From Actinomycetes bacterium (lineage in GTDB: Bacteria > Actinomycetota > Coriobacteriia > Coriobacteriales > Eggerthellaceae): a DNA stretch of 64,000 bases. Of the stretch, positions 35,745-45,601 are shown piece after piece (position 1 is the stretch's first letter; the number at the start of each line of letters is the position of its first letter). Below the pieces are notes generated by a model that saw only the letters and a program-made list of their open reading frames with translations, made no database searches and had not been told where the DNA came from. Location: the NCBI GenBank assembly GCA_023394615.1, contig JAEXAI010000002.1, positions 62,001 to 126,000 of the forward strand, written 5' to 3'. The translations under genes and the position numbers were made by a program.

Positions 35745-36839
35745 TTATTTTCCGAAGTATGCGGCAATCTCGTTCATGCGCTCGCTTTGTTCTACGGAAA
35801 ACGGGCAACGCTCGTTGCAGTGTCTGCAATGTATGCAATCGGACGCATGCAGCGGCAGTTTATCGTAATGTCCTGCGGCGATGGTGTCGCCGCCGCGCGC
35901 AAGGTCGTAGTACTTGTTGATAAGGCCCACGTTCAAATCGGCAGGGCAGGGCTGGCAGTGATTGCAGTACACGCAATTGCCCACGGCATTTTGCGGGGCG
36001 AAGGTTGAAATAACCGAGTAATCGCGTTCGGTCTCGGTTGCATCCAAGAAAGCCAAGCATGCTTTCAGGTCGGCGAGTCCTCGCACGCCGGGCAGCACGC
36101 ACAGCACGCCGGGGCGTCCCAACGAGTACGCCATGCATTGTACTTTCGTCAGAGCTTGTCCAAACGATGAGCGGTTCGCATCCAATAGCTGGCCGCCACC
36201 GAAGCATTTCATCACGGAAATGCCGACCCCCTCGCGCTCGCAGCGTCGATACAGGTCCATGCGTTCTGAATGCGTGCCGATGCCATATGAGCCTTGCGAA
36301 TAATCGTAAGCGGGATTCACCGCCAACATGCACAAATCAATTTCTCCGGTGTCCAAAAAACGCTGCGCAATGGCGGGCTCATGCGACGAGAACGACAAGT
36401 GCTTGATGACGCCTTGGCGTTTCAAATCCAGCGCGTAGTCCCACAGCCCGTTTTTCATGGAGCTTTCGAAATCGGCCGGATCATCCATGCAATGGATGAA
36501 CCCGAAATCGGCGAAGTCGGTATCCAATAATTCCAAACGACTTTCGAATTCGCGTTTGATGGTGGAAAGGTCGCGTGTCCAAGCGTATTTTCCGCTGGAG
36601 TAATCAGCACCCAAGTGCACCTGCAGATACACACGCTCGCGCTGCCCGGCAAATGCGCGCGCATAAGCGGGGAAGGGCGATGCTTGCGAAGGCACGAAGT
36701 CGAAATAGTTCACGCCTGCGTCCATGGCATAGCGCAGTGTTTCCTCAATCTCATCATCAGAGGCTTCATGGATATACCCCATGCCCATGCCGATAACGCT
36801 TATCTTCACGCCACCGTGGGGCAGAGTCCTATACTGCAT
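35745..36839 (-). CDS. Aldo/keto reductase with C-terminal [4Fe-4S] motifs
   Basis: The 364-residue protein has an aldo/keto reductase barrel (YRTLPHGGVKISVIGMGMG at the start, catalytic-type AGVNYFDFVPS, and FGFIHCMDD) followed by a C-terminal ferredoxin-like segment with CVYCNHCQPCP and CIHCRHCNERCP, which fits two [4Fe-4S] clusters. This Fe-S aldo/keto reductase class is common in anaerobes. The substrate is unknown. I place the start at an ATG at 36839, where family homology begins after AAAGG; the longer frame from 36890 adds 17 basic residues. Confidence 0.9.
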   Translation of the reverse strand: MQYRTLPHGGVKISVIGMGMGYIHEASDDEIEETLRYAMDAGVNYFDFVPSQASPFPAYARAFAGQRERVYLQVHLGADYSSGKYAWTRDLSTIKREFESRLELLDTDFADFGFIHCMDDPADFESSMKNGLWDYALDLKRQGVIKHLSFSSHEPAIAQRFLDTGEIDLCMLAVNPAYDYSQGSYGIGTHSERMDLYRRCEREGVGISVMKCFGGGQLLDANRSSFGQALTKVQCMAYSLGRPGVLCVLPGVRGLADLKACLAFLDATETERDYSVISTFAPQNAVGNCVYCNHCQPCPADLNVGLINKYYDLARGGDTIAAGHYDKLPLHASDCIHCRHCNERCPFSVEQSERMNEIAAYFGK

Positions 36840-37367
36840 CGCACGACCTTTCGCCTTCGGTTTTCGTTTAGAGGATAGCACAGTGCACATGTCTTACGCG
36901 TTTTTGCGCTGTGCTATTTGTACGGGGTCGTTCAGCACGTCGATTGATTTCGACGTGGCCGAGCAGATAAGCGTCAGCGAATAATCGCGCGCCGCTTTTT
37001 ACCGCATCTGAAAGCTCGCTGCGGCGTTTCTGCATGCCATCGGCATAACGACCTGTCCATCCATTTCCAGCTGGTTTTCTTCTTCCGCATTGCGGGGAAC
37101 ATGCTGGATTAGAGCAAAAGGTCTTTCAAGTGGCGCGAAATGCGAGGTTATGCTGTCTGAAAACGTCTAACCTGCAGCCGTGAGGAAAAGGCCGATTTCA
37201 AACAACGGTTTGAACTGGGGTTTCGAAAATGCCAAAGAAAGACATCGTGCATGTTGTTTGCCAATGCGCACCCACAGACAGCATAACCTCGCATTTCGCG
37301 CCACCGCTAGGGCCTTTTGCTCGAGTCTGCAAGAAATCGCTACTCGCATGCCGCGCGCATAAACGTT
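36840..37367. other. Gene-free stretch with repeat element copy 2
   Basis: The right half is the inverted-repeat element at 37112-37322. The left half (36840-37111) shows no confident gene. A 55-codon minus-strand frame (36868-37035) lacks a good ribosome binding site. Confidence 0.5.
37112..37322. repeat. Inverted-repeat element, copy 2
   Basis: The arms at 37131-37159 and 37275-37303 are exact reverse complements, 29 bp each, and identical to those of copy 1 at 9885-9913. The outer arms GAGCAAAAGGTC (37112) and GGCCTTTTGCTC (to 37322) match better than in copy 1. The 115-base interior shares only short words with copy 1. No gene is carried. Confidence 0.85.
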
Positions 37368-37931
37368 TTATGCGCGGCGCAGGAGCGGCTTGCGTGCTCG
37401 TTTCGCTTCCGCGGCCTTTACGCGCTCAATCAAATAGTCGCGCACGTTGTCGCGATCGATGCCAAGCGATATGGAAAGCTCGTTGCACAGCAGGTTTTCG
37501 GCCAAGTTAAAATAACGTTTGTCGGTGGCGGTGATGCGCCGTCCTGTATCCATGCGATGCTCGGTGCGCGCGTAAACCGACTTGATGATGGGGACTAGGT
37601 CTTCGGGCGTGAACGTTTTTAGCAATTTGTCGTATTCTTCCCTCATGCGCTTTTCTACGATAGTCGCAGTGGCGGGTCCCTGGGTGACGTCCTTTTCATT
37701 GATGGGGTCGGCATATGCTATGGAGTCGATGAGGTCCAACGCTTCCTTTTTCGTCATGGTGGCGCGCAATGTGGGTGGTTTTGCGTCAGTTTTGGGTACG
37801 AACAGCTTCAGCGAATTCTCGAATAAGGCATGCAGTTCCACATAGTCTTTGTCCTCGAAATAATTCTTGCGAATGCCTGCGATTTCGCAGACGTGATGAC
37901 GGTAAACAATGATGTCCCCGGTTTGAAACAT
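37368..37931 (-). CDS. CarD-family transcriptional regulator
   Basis: The 187-residue protein opens with the CarD/TRCF RNA-polymerase-interacting fold (FQTGDIIVYRHHVCEIAGIRKNYF, then KLFVPKTDAKPPTLRATMTK, about residues 1-60), followed by a helical DNA-binding part (about 75-180). CarD proteins bind the RNA polymerase beta lobe and stabilise open complexes. Length is within the family range. It stands as a single-gene unit just right of repeat copy 2 and is divergent from the YhgE pair; no operon partner is evident. Confidence 0.88.
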   Translation of the reverse strand: MFQTGDIIVYRHHVCEIAGIRKNYFEDKDYVELHALFENSLKLFVPKTDAKPPTLRATMTKKEALDLIDSIAYADPINEKDVTQGPATATIVEKRMREEYDKLLKTFTPEDLVPIIKSVYARTEHRMDTGRRITATDKRYFNLAENLLCNELSISLGIDRDNVRDYLIERVKAAEAKRARKPLLRRA

Positions 37932-38194
37932 AGAGCACCTCCGAGTGGTAGGCCGTGCTTTCTCGGAGCGCTAAGCCCACGGTGCTACCGTATTGAGCAG
38001 CACATATGTATTATAACAGCTTTGATTTGCGGAAACATGGGGTTGATTTTGCTGCGTTGACGGATGCTGCATGCTGTTATGCTTTCTTCTGGTACATTGA
38101 GCCCTTTGTCATTGAATCCGGCGAAATGCCGCGATACTGATAAGTTCGAAATGAAGCCAGAGGCGGCAAGTGCTTTTAGGAAGGGGGCCAAAGC

Positions 38195-40783
38195 GTGGGG
38201 AATGTGTTTCGGGTGCTCAGGCGCGATTATGCGCGGCTGTTCAAGGCACCCGCTGCCCTGATCGTGGCTCTTGTGCTGGTGGCCCTTCCGTCTTTGTACA
38301 CGTGGTTTAACGTGGTGGGATTTTGGAACCCTTACAACAACACGGGAAACATGCGCGTGTGCGTGGTGAACCAAGATGAGGGTGCCTATACCGACGTGAC
38401 CGGACAGTTGCGCGTGGGCGACCAGATAGTCGGTGAGTTGGAATCGAACACGCAGCTGGGCTGGGTGTTCACTGATTACGATACAGCCATGGAAGAAGTG
38501 CAATCGGGAAAATCATATGCCGCATTCGTTATCCCGTCTGATTTCAGCGAGGATTTGACCACTCTTTTAACGGGTGACTTCAAACAGCCGCAATTGCAGT
38601 ATTACGTGAACGAGAAAATGGGTGCCGTGTCACCGAAAGTCACCGACACCGGTGGCACGATGCTCGATGAAACTATCAACAGCACGTTTGTTTCCACAGT
38701 CAGCGGCATTGTCGCCGACCAGCTTGATGCAGGTCTGGCCGAATCGGAAAATCGTCTGAGTACTTCGAAGTCAAACGTTGCCGTGCAAGCTGCCAAGGCG
38801 AAAGCAGGAATAGGCGACGCGCGAGCTGCCGTTGCCAGTCTGTCTGCTGCAGCCGATGGCGCTATTGCCAAAACAGATGAGGCGAAAGCATCGTTGCGGG
38901 ATGCCAAAGGCTATATTTCGGCTTTGGGCAATCAGCAATCTCAGGTGGCCGACCTTACGGTGAAAACGCAGAACCAGTTGAACCGTTTTTCCACGTCGTT
39001 CATGTCGGCTATGGACAAAAGCTCGGTTCTGACATCGCAAGCCGTGGCGAAAACGAACACGTCCATCGGATCTGCGGCAGCAGCGGCCGTAGCTGCGCAA
39101 GGCGATGTGGATGCGGCTATAAAGGCCGGTCAGGCGGCAGCAGACCAAAATGATGCTGTGATAAAGCAGCTGCAATCGTTGCAACAGTCCCTGCCAGATG
39201 GTGATTCCAGTAAAGAATTGGCTGGCCAGATAATAGAGAGCCTGCAAGCGCAGAATGCCTCATTGAAGCAATCGCTCTCTAACATGAAAACAATCAGCGC
39301 AGATACTTCGGCGACTGCGCAGTCCATAGCGACCGCCTCAAACGCCGTGTCCGCAGCAGCCCAAGGCGCGCTCGATAGCGCCGATGCATACCGGGGGACG
39401 CTTTCGAGCACCACACTACCGACGGTGAATAGCGGCCTTTCGCAATTGAGCACCACGGCGAACAGCTTGGCAACCGCAATTTCCAACCAGACTATCCTGA
39501 TTGATCAGGCGACAGCAGTGGTGGATCAGATGACGGCGACCTTGAAAGATACCTCGTCAGCCCTAGGCGAGACTGACTCCCTGCTTTCCAGCTTGCAGAC
39601 GAGTTTGGATACCGTGCAAACCGACTTGGCGGCCCTCGGCACGTCGAATGCTCTGGCAGATTTAATCGGCGGCGATGGCACTATCGATGTGGAAAAGGTG
39701 GCCGACTTCATGTTCTCGCCGACCCAGCTGACCACACATACGCTCTATCCGCTCAATGCGTACGGTTCGGCTATGGCGCCGCTGTTCACCAACCTAACGC
39801 TGTGGATAGGCGTTTTCATGCTGATGGTGATATTGAAACAGGAAGTGGATGACGAGGGCATAAAGAACCTCACCATCGCCCAGCGCTACTGGGCGCGTTG
39901 GTTGTTTTTGGCTCCGCTTGCTGCGCTGCAGGCCGTCGTGTGCTGCGCGGGAAACCTGTTCATAGGCGTGCAAACGGTGAATGTGACCTTGTATTTTCTG
40001 ACGGCCATCATGGCATCGCTGACGTATCTGAGCATACAATACGCGCTCTCCGTTACATTGCAGCATATCGGCAAGGGCATCTGCGTTATATTGGTGTTCG
40101 TGCAGATCCCCGGTGCCACGGGACTTTATCCCATCGAGATGACCAACGACTTTTTCCAGGCGGTCTATCCTCTGTTTCCCTTTACCTACGGCATCAACGC
40201 CATGCGTGAAACCATTGCCGGTTTCTATGATGGGCATTGGACGCAGATGGTCAGCATACTGGGCATGTTCTCGGTCGTGTCATTTTTAGTCGGCCTTATC
40301 GTGCGTCCGTATTTGACGAACCTGAATCGGATGTTCGCCAAACAGGTGCGCGAAAGTGACATTCTGAACGGCGAAGATGTTCAAGTACCTGTGCAAAGGT
40401 TTCGTCTGGAGCAACTGATCCGTGCGCTTTCCGACAAGGAAGAATACCGCAAAAAGCTTCAGATGCATGTCGTGCGCTTCTTCAAATGGTACCCACGCCT
40501 CAAACACGGCGCATGGGTGTTCGGGATTATCGTGCCCACTATTGCCACGCTCATCTTCAGCCAAGGCGAAAAGGTGGTCGTGCTGACCATATGGCTCGTT
40601 TGGTTGATAGCGGTCATGATGTTCTTGATTGTCATCGAACATGTGCGCGATAGTCTGGAACGCCAGATGGCCTTGGGCGATATGAGCGACGATGATCTTC
40701 GCGAGCTGTTCTCTGCGCGGGACAGTTTGGAAAACGCGCCGGTGCCCAAAATCGAAGGTCTGCAAAGGTGGCGGGACAAATGA
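38195..40783 (+). CDS. YhgE/Pip-family membrane protein, first of a tandem pair
   Basis: The 862-residue protein has an N-terminal membrane helix (about 20-38), a long extracytoplasmic helical and Ala/Ser-rich region (about 50-500, with coiled-coil-like stretches), then about six membrane helices (about 520-720), one of the ABC-2-like YhgE/Pip layout, and a C-terminal extra pair of helices near 780-820. YhgE/Pip proteins include the phage infection protein and the EsaA/YueB relatives, so an envelope or secretion role is plausible. The GTG follows GGAAGGGGG. Its stop overlaps the second YhgE gene (ATGA), so the two are coupled and probably heteromeric. Confidence 0.85.
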   Translation: MGNVFRVLRRDYARLFKAPAALIVALVLVALPSLYTWFNVVGFWNPYNNTGNMRVCVVNQDEGAYTDVTGQLRVGDQIVGELESNTQLGWVFTDYDTAMEEVQSGKSYAAFVIPSDFSEDLTTLLTGDFKQPQLQYYVNEKMGAVSPKVTDTGGTMLDETINSTFVSTVSGIVADQLDAGLAESENRLSTSKSNVAVQAAKAKAGIGDARAAVASLSAAADGAIAKTDEAKASLRDAKGYISALGNQQSQVADLTVKTQNQLNRFSTSFMSAMDKSSVLTSQAVAKTNTSIGSAAAAAVAAQGDVDAAIKAGQAAADQNDAVIKQLQSLQQSLPDGDSSKELAGQIIESLQAQNASLKQSLSNMKTISADTSATAQSIATASNAVSAAAQGALDSADAYRGTLSSTTLPTVNSGLSQLSTTANSLATAISNQTILIDQATAVVDQMTATLKDTSSALGETDSLLSSLQTSLDTVQTDLAALGTSNALADLIGGDGTIDVEKVADFMFSPTQLTTHTLYPLNAYGSAMAPLFTNLTLWIGVFMLMVILKQEVDDEGIKNLTIAQRYWARWLFLAPLAALQAVVCCAGNLFIGVQTVNVTLYFLTAIMASLTYLSIQYALSVTLQHIGKGICVILVFVQIPGATGLYPIEMTNDFFQAVYPLFPFTYGINAMRETIAGFYDGHWTQMVSILGMFSVVSFLVGLIVRPYLTNLNRMFAKQVRESDILNGEDVQVPVQRFRLEQLIRALSDKEEYRKKLQMHVVRFFKWYPRLKHGAWVFGIIVPTIATLIFSQGEKVVVLTIWLVWLIAVMMFLIVIEHVRDSLERQMALGDMSDDDLRELFSARDSLENAPVPKIEGLQRWRDK

Positions 40784-42966
40784 GAAACATCTGGCATTTG
40801 TTCTGCGGTGACATGCGGCGCATCACGTCGAATGTCGTTACGGCCATTATCGTGTTGGGTCTGGTGTTCATCCCGTCCATATTCAGTTGGTACAACATAA
40901 TCGCTTGCTGGGACGTGTTCGACAACACGGGCAATCTAAAGGTAGCCGTGGCGAATAGCGATGAAGGCTATGAAAGCGATTTAGTGCCCATACGCATAAA
41001 CATCGGTGAGCAGGTGATATCTTCTTTGCGCGAAAACGACCAGATGGAATGGACGTTCGTGAACGAAGGAGATGCGATAGACGGTGTGGAATCAGGCGAA
41101 TACTATGCTGCCGTGGTCATACCCGCAAGCTTCAGCAAGGATATGATGACGTTTTACTCCGAGGACGTGGAGCACGCGCAGATTGATTACTACACCAACG
41201 AAAAGAAGAGCGCTGTTGCCCCGAAAGTAACCGACCAAGGTGCCGATCAGGTGTCATATACCATCAATCAAGTGTTTACCGAAACGCTTTCCGATGCGGC
41301 TTTAAGCATTTCGTCGGCATTGCTGGACTATGCGGAAAATGCTGATGCCAGCGGACGTGTAGCGGTTCTGGCTGATCACGTGGATACCATGAGCGGGCAA
41401 ATGTCCAATGCCGCAGGGGTGATGAAGACTTATTCTTCCATCTTGGGATCCACGCAATCGCTGGTCAGCTCATCAGCTAATCTGCTGTCGCAGGCGAAAA
41501 GCTCAATCGGCGATATCAGCTCTACAGCCCAACAAGGAGAAAACGGCGTATCTAGCATCACCGAGGCTATCGGCTCGTCTTCCGATGCTTTGTCGAAATC
41601 CCTTGCGCAAAGCAGCGCGGGATTTTCCGGCGTATCTGATTCCATTGATGCGGCATATGGTGCCACTGGCACGTTGAGTGCGGACAGCGCTGCCACTATG
41701 CGCCAGCAGGCAGATTCCGTGGATGCTCAAATAGTGCAGTATCAGACGATCGTGGCGCTTTTGGAAACGCTAGAAGGGCAGGTAAGCGACACATACAAGC
41801 CCACTATCCAGGCGCTTATTCAGCAGATGAACGCCTCTATCCAGCTGCAACAGAATCTGCGCGATGCCATGTATGATGCCGCCGATAGCATAGAGGCGGG
41901 CAACGCTGATGCGCAGGACAAATATGGCGAAGTGAAGCAGTTGGCCAGCGAGGCCGCCCAAAGCGTCTCCGGTCTTTCCTCTGGCTATGATTCTGAAATC
42001 AAACCGAGCTTGACAGAGCTGGCAAATGAAGTGTCGGCCATGGTGGAACCGCTGTCGAAGAGCGCGACGAAGCTGGATGATGCATCAACCAGCCTTATTG
42101 GGGCATCCGGTTCTGTGTCCGAGCAAATGGGCACTGCTCGCGCAAAACTGGATGCATCGGCACGTGACCTTTCTGCCACGGCAACGCAGTTGTCGGGGTT
42201 GAGTCAAGCCATGAAGCAAGCGCTTGCCAGCGGAAATGCCGAGCAATTGCGACAGGTAATCGGGTCGGACCCATCCTCGTTGGCGACGGCTGTATCCGCC
42301 CCGGTGGCGCTTGATCGCATAGCGGTGTTTCCCGCGAGCAATTTCGGATCGCAGATGGCTCCTTTGTATGCCACGCTTGGGCTGTGGGTAGGCTCTCTGC
42401 TTCTGTTGGTGGCGCTGAAGTCCACTGTTTCTGAAAAGGCGCAGCGCGAGCTCGATCATCCCAGGCTCCACCAGCTATTCCTCGGTCATTTTGGCGTGTT
42501 CGCCGTGCTGTCGTTGGCGCAGAGTACATGCATGGCGCTGGGCAACATGCTGTTTTTGGAAGTGCAGGTAAATAACCCGTTTCTTTACCTGGTGTGTTTC
42601 TGGACGGCTGGTTTGGTGTTCACGTTTTTCATATACGCGCTGGTGGTGTCATTTGCCAATCTGGGGAAAGCCATCGCGGTGTTTTTCTTGATTATACAGG
42701 TGACCAGCGGCGGAGGGAGCTTCCCGTTGCCCACGTTATCTTCGTTTTTCCAAGCTATCAGTCCGTATCTGCCGGCCACTCATGTGATAAACGCCATGCG
42801 GGCAGCCATGATGGGGGTATACCAGAGCGATTTCTGGATAGAGATTGGCCTGCTATTGCTGTTTTTGATTCCGGCCGCTCTGCTGGGGCTCGTACTGCGC
42901 AAGCCCCTGATAAAGCTGCTGGATTGGTATTTGGAAAAGGTGGAAAGCTCTCAATTGGCCGCTTAA
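40780..42966 (+). CDS. YhgE/Pip-family membrane protein, second of a tandem pair
   Basis: The 728-residue protein parallels its neighbour: N-terminal helix (about 15-35), extracytoplasmic Ser/Ala-rich helical domain (about 45-505), and six C-terminal membrane helices (about 520-705). The ATG at 40780 overlaps the previous stop (ATGA). The frame can be extended to a GTG at 40768. Sequence similarity to the first copy is visible in the conserved start (IWHLFCGDMRRIT versus VFRVLRRDYARL) and in the first loop, which suggests an old duplication. It lacks the extra C-terminal helices of the first copy. Confidence 0.85.
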   Translation: MRNIWHLFCGDMRRITSNVVTAIIVLGLVFIPSIFSWYNIIACWDVFDNTGNLKVAVANSDEGYESDLVPIRINIGEQVISSLRENDQMEWTFVNEGDAIDGVESGEYYAAVVIPASFSKDMMTFYSEDVEHAQIDYYTNEKKSAVAPKVTDQGADQVSYTINQVFTETLSDAALSISSALLDYAENADASGRVAVLADHVDTMSGQMSNAAGVMKTYSSILGSTQSLVSSSANLLSQAKSSIGDISSTAQQGENGVSSITEAIGSSSDALSKSLAQSSAGFSGVSDSIDAAYGATGTLSADSAATMRQQADSVDAQIVQYQTIVALLETLEGQVSDTYKPTIQALIQQMNASIQLQQNLRDAMYDAADSIEAGNADAQDKYGEVKQLASEAAQSVSGLSSGYDSEIKPSLTELANEVSAMVEPLSKSATKLDDASTSLIGASGSVSEQMGTARAKLDASARDLSATATQLSGLSQAMKQALASGNAEQLRQVIGSDPSSLATAVSAPVALDRIAVFPASNFGSQMAPLYATLGLWVGSLLLLVALKSTVSEKAQRELDHPRLHQLFLGHFGVFAVLSLAQSTCMALGNMLFLEVQVNNPFLYLVCFWTAGLVFTFFIYALVVSFANLGKAIAVFFLIIQVTSGGGSFPLPTLSSFFQAISPYLPATHVINAMRAAMMGVYQSDFWIEIGLLLLFLIPAALLGLVLRKPLIKLLDWYLEKVESSQLAA

Positions 42967-42995
42967 GCTGTTTTGCAGGCTGTTGAGCGTGATTG

Positions 42996-43026
42996 GACCG
43001 CTCAGATGCAACGCATCTAAGCGGTC
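42996..43026 (+). terminator. Hairpin after the YhgE pair
   Basis: GACCGCTCAGATGC (from 42996) pairs with GCATCTAAGCGGTC (to 43026) around AAC, with one mismatch. A T-tract is lacking, so termination is uncertain. Confidence 0.4.
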
Positions 43027-43164
43027 AGGTTGATTACGTCTTGCGTCTTTCGGGACGAAATTACATACGAATGGCGCCGTGGCGTTTCCAATGACTGATT
43101 CTATAGTATGATATATGCGAATCGTATAGAATACGTTTCGAGCGATTATGACGGGCGGTGGAAT

Positions 43165-44538
43165 ATGAATGACGCTGACGACAGGCGCAAGAGCGTCTCT
43201 CCCGATTTGGAAGAAATCACGCATCGTGCGCGCTACGATGGGCTGACAGATATCTATAATCGCATCACCTTAGAAGAAATCATCAACAACTATTTTTCTG
43301 ATTCCAATCGTCACTTCGGAACGTTCATCATGTTGGACGTGGATAATTTCAAAAGGGTCAACGACGAATACGGCCATATAAAAGGCGATAAGGTACTCAT
43401 AGAGGTCGCGGAGACTCTCAAGAGGTATTTCCGCAAAAGCGATAGTGTGGCCCGCGTGGGTGGTGACGAATTCGCCATATTCGTTCCGCTGCGATTCACC
43501 GAAGAAGAGCTGCAAGAGCGCCTCGATGGAATCTGCCGGAACTTGCGTATCCGAGTGCGTGATCTCGAGCTGACCTGTTCGGTGGGAGCGTGCTGCGCTC
43601 CAGAATTCGGATTGAATTTCGACACGCTGTATAATAATGCCGACATTGCGCTTCTGGCCGCGAAACGTTTCGGCAAAAATCAGTACCAAATATACTCTGA
43701 GGAGTTGGAGCTTCCTTCGCATGTGCTGTATCGGAACATGGATTGGCTGCTCGATGAATCCACCGATGCTTTGATGGTATGCGATGTGAATGATTATTCT
43801 GTGCTCTATCTAAACAAGGTGGCATGCGAACTTGCGGGAATGCCGAAACGCGAATGCATAAATCGCCCGTGCTACAAAGTGCTGTGGGGTAAATCGGAGC
43901 CGTGCGCCCATTGCGTTCCCTTGGAATTGATGACGCACGAGTTTTGCAAGCACTCCGCCACAAACGATGACGGTCGGCACCTGTTGATAAAGGGCAAGTT
44001 GGTAGACTGGGGCGGCACGCTGGCCCGTATTCAATACATCCAAGATAACACGGAGAAAACCAAGCTCTTGTACGATCTTATCCAGGTATCCAACGATCGC
44101 AAGCGCATACTCGATCTTTTGCCAGGCGGGCTGTTCCGCTACGCTGCCGACGGCCCAGGCGAGTTCGATTTTATCAGCGAGAACACCTACGAGATGCTGG
44201 GCTATACGCGCGAAGAATTCATAGAGAAATTCGACAATCGTTTTGAGAACATGGTATGGCACTAGGATCGCGACAGAGTGCTGAAGGAAATAGACGAGCA
44301 GGTGATTGAAGCTGACAATGACCAATGCGATTATCGCATAGAGTGCAAAGACGGCAGTTTGTGCTGGGTGCACGATGCGGGGCATCTGGTGGAAGATGCC
44401 GAAGGCAAACGTTGGTTCTACGTGACCATCGTGGGATATACGGACAAGGAAATCGAACAGGTTGAGCATTCGCAGCAGGCGGATGGCGAAATGGGCGCAT
44501 CTGCAAGGAGCGCCGACGAAAAAGGCGAGCAATCCTAG
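43165..44538 (+). pseudogene. Diguanylate cyclase (GGDEF) with PAS domains, interrupted by in-frame TAG
   Basis: A single frame continues past TAG at 44263-44265 (codon 367 of 458), 272 bases before its natural stop. The first 366 codons carry GGDEF (RVGGDEF, about residue 100) and a PAS-like domain with a CYKVLWGKSEPCAHC Cys pair. The TAG falls in a second PAS_3-type domain, between FDNRFENMVWH and DRDRVLKEIDEQV, where homologues read HxxDRxRV; one change, C to T in a CAG, would explain it. The tail (CDYRIECKDGSLCWVHDAG) still looks conserved. The start ATG at 43165 follows GGCGGTGGA; a start at 43108 lacks a site. The truncated protein could still make cyclic di-GMP. A sequencing error or suppression is possible. 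Confidence 0.75.
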
Positions 44539-44747
44539 TTTGTGCGCTTTTACTAGCCTTATCGCATACGATTGCTCTTTTGTAAAGATTCTCTGAATAC
44601 GAGGCGTTAGTCGTTGACGGCGACGTTACGTCATCCAATAACCTTTCACAGGATGTACTGCGGGCTGTAAAAGGTCATGTGAGGTGAAGCTCGCGGGTAG
44701 CTGGGCTATGCTGGTGCGAAAGAATTGCCAAAAGAGAGGTCTTCGGC

Positions 44748-45548
44748 TTGGATTCCGAATATATGACGGTAGGGGAACTCGCACGCAAAATGGGCGTGAC
44801 GGTGCGGGCTATTCAGTACTACGACCAGCAAGGATTGCTCTCGCCTTCCGCGAAGGGGCCCCAGAACCAGCGCTTCTACAGCAGCAAAGATGCCACAGAC
44901 CTATCGCGTATTCTGACATTGAAGTATTTGGGACTCTCGCTTGCTGAGATAAAAGAAAGCCAATCAGGGCTTTCGTCATCAAAGGAATTTCATGATTTGG
45001 CAGATAGCAAGCTGGATGCTCTCGACGAAAACTTCCAAGACCTGTTCAGACGCCTGACGGCGCTGCGCGTGCTGATGGAAGACTCCAAAGATGCCAATGA
45101 TATGAACTGGGACACTGCTTTTGAGACCATTTCCCATTGTCAAGACGAAGATCGTTTCTTCTGGCGCATCGTGTGCACCAGTGAGTCCGGTACGGTCGAG
45201 CGTACGTCGCAAGATAAGCTGCTGCGCGAGGAAGCTGTGTCTAAATGGCACGAGCTGATTGCCGATGCTATCAGGCTGCAATCGACTGGAATGGGTGCGA
45301 ACACCCCGCAGGGCTTAGACATCGGCCGTCGTTATCTACAGCTTGAGGAAAAGCAGCAGACTTTCGATGGCGACCAAGCATTCATCTTGATGGAGAACGT
45401 GGTGCCCGTAGGCGGCGATAACGGCGCGTTCGATGCACTGCGTAAAACAGTAAGCGATTACCTGGATGAAGCTGTGGCAGCCTATCGGGAAAAGAACGGT
45501 CTGTCCTCGATACGCGAGCCTGGCAATCAAGTGTCTGACAAACAATAA
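44748..45548 (+). CDS. MerR-family transcriptional regulator
   Basis: The 266-residue protein has the MerR winged helix at the N-terminus (TVGELARKMGVTVRAIQYYDQQGLL, then QRFYSSKDATDLSRI), a helical dimer segment, and an unassigned effector domain from about residue 135. It starts with TTG at 44748, after AGAGAGG. It lies 53 bases upstream of the radical SAM gene on the same strand and is the candidate regulator of the rSAM/ABC-transporter cluster, though it could be autoregulatory only. The effector is unknown. Confidence 0.9.
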   Translation: MDSEYMTVGELARKMGVTVRAIQYYDQQGLLSPSAKGPQNQRFYSSKDATDLSRILTLKYLGLSLAEIKESQSGLSSSKEFHDLADSKLDALDENFQDLFRRLTALRVLMEDSKDANDMNWDTAFETISHCQDEDRFFWRIVCTSESGTVERTSQDKLLREEAVSKWHELIADAIRLQSTGMGANTPQGLDIGRRYLQLEEKQQTFDGDQAFILMENVVPVGGDNGAFDALRKTVSDYLDEAVAAYREKNGLSSIREPGNQVSDKQ

Positions 45549-45601
45549 CCCGCTTTCAGAAGTAAACAGAGAAGCACGACCCCGAGCAAAGGATGAAGCC
45601 G

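Noticed and set aside
36868..37035. 55-codon minus-strand frame upstream of the aldo/keto reductase
   Set aside because: No Shine-Dalgarno, no recognisable content, and a very basic Arg-rich tail; possible but unsupported.
44263..44265. Pyrrolysine codon
   Set aside because: The protein is not a methylamine methyltransferase type, no pyl gene is in the window, and a single CAG to TAG change explains it better.
44278..44538. Independent small gene after the TAG
   Set aside because: It is the tail of the PAS domain in the same frame as the cyclase; no ribosome binding site precedes it.
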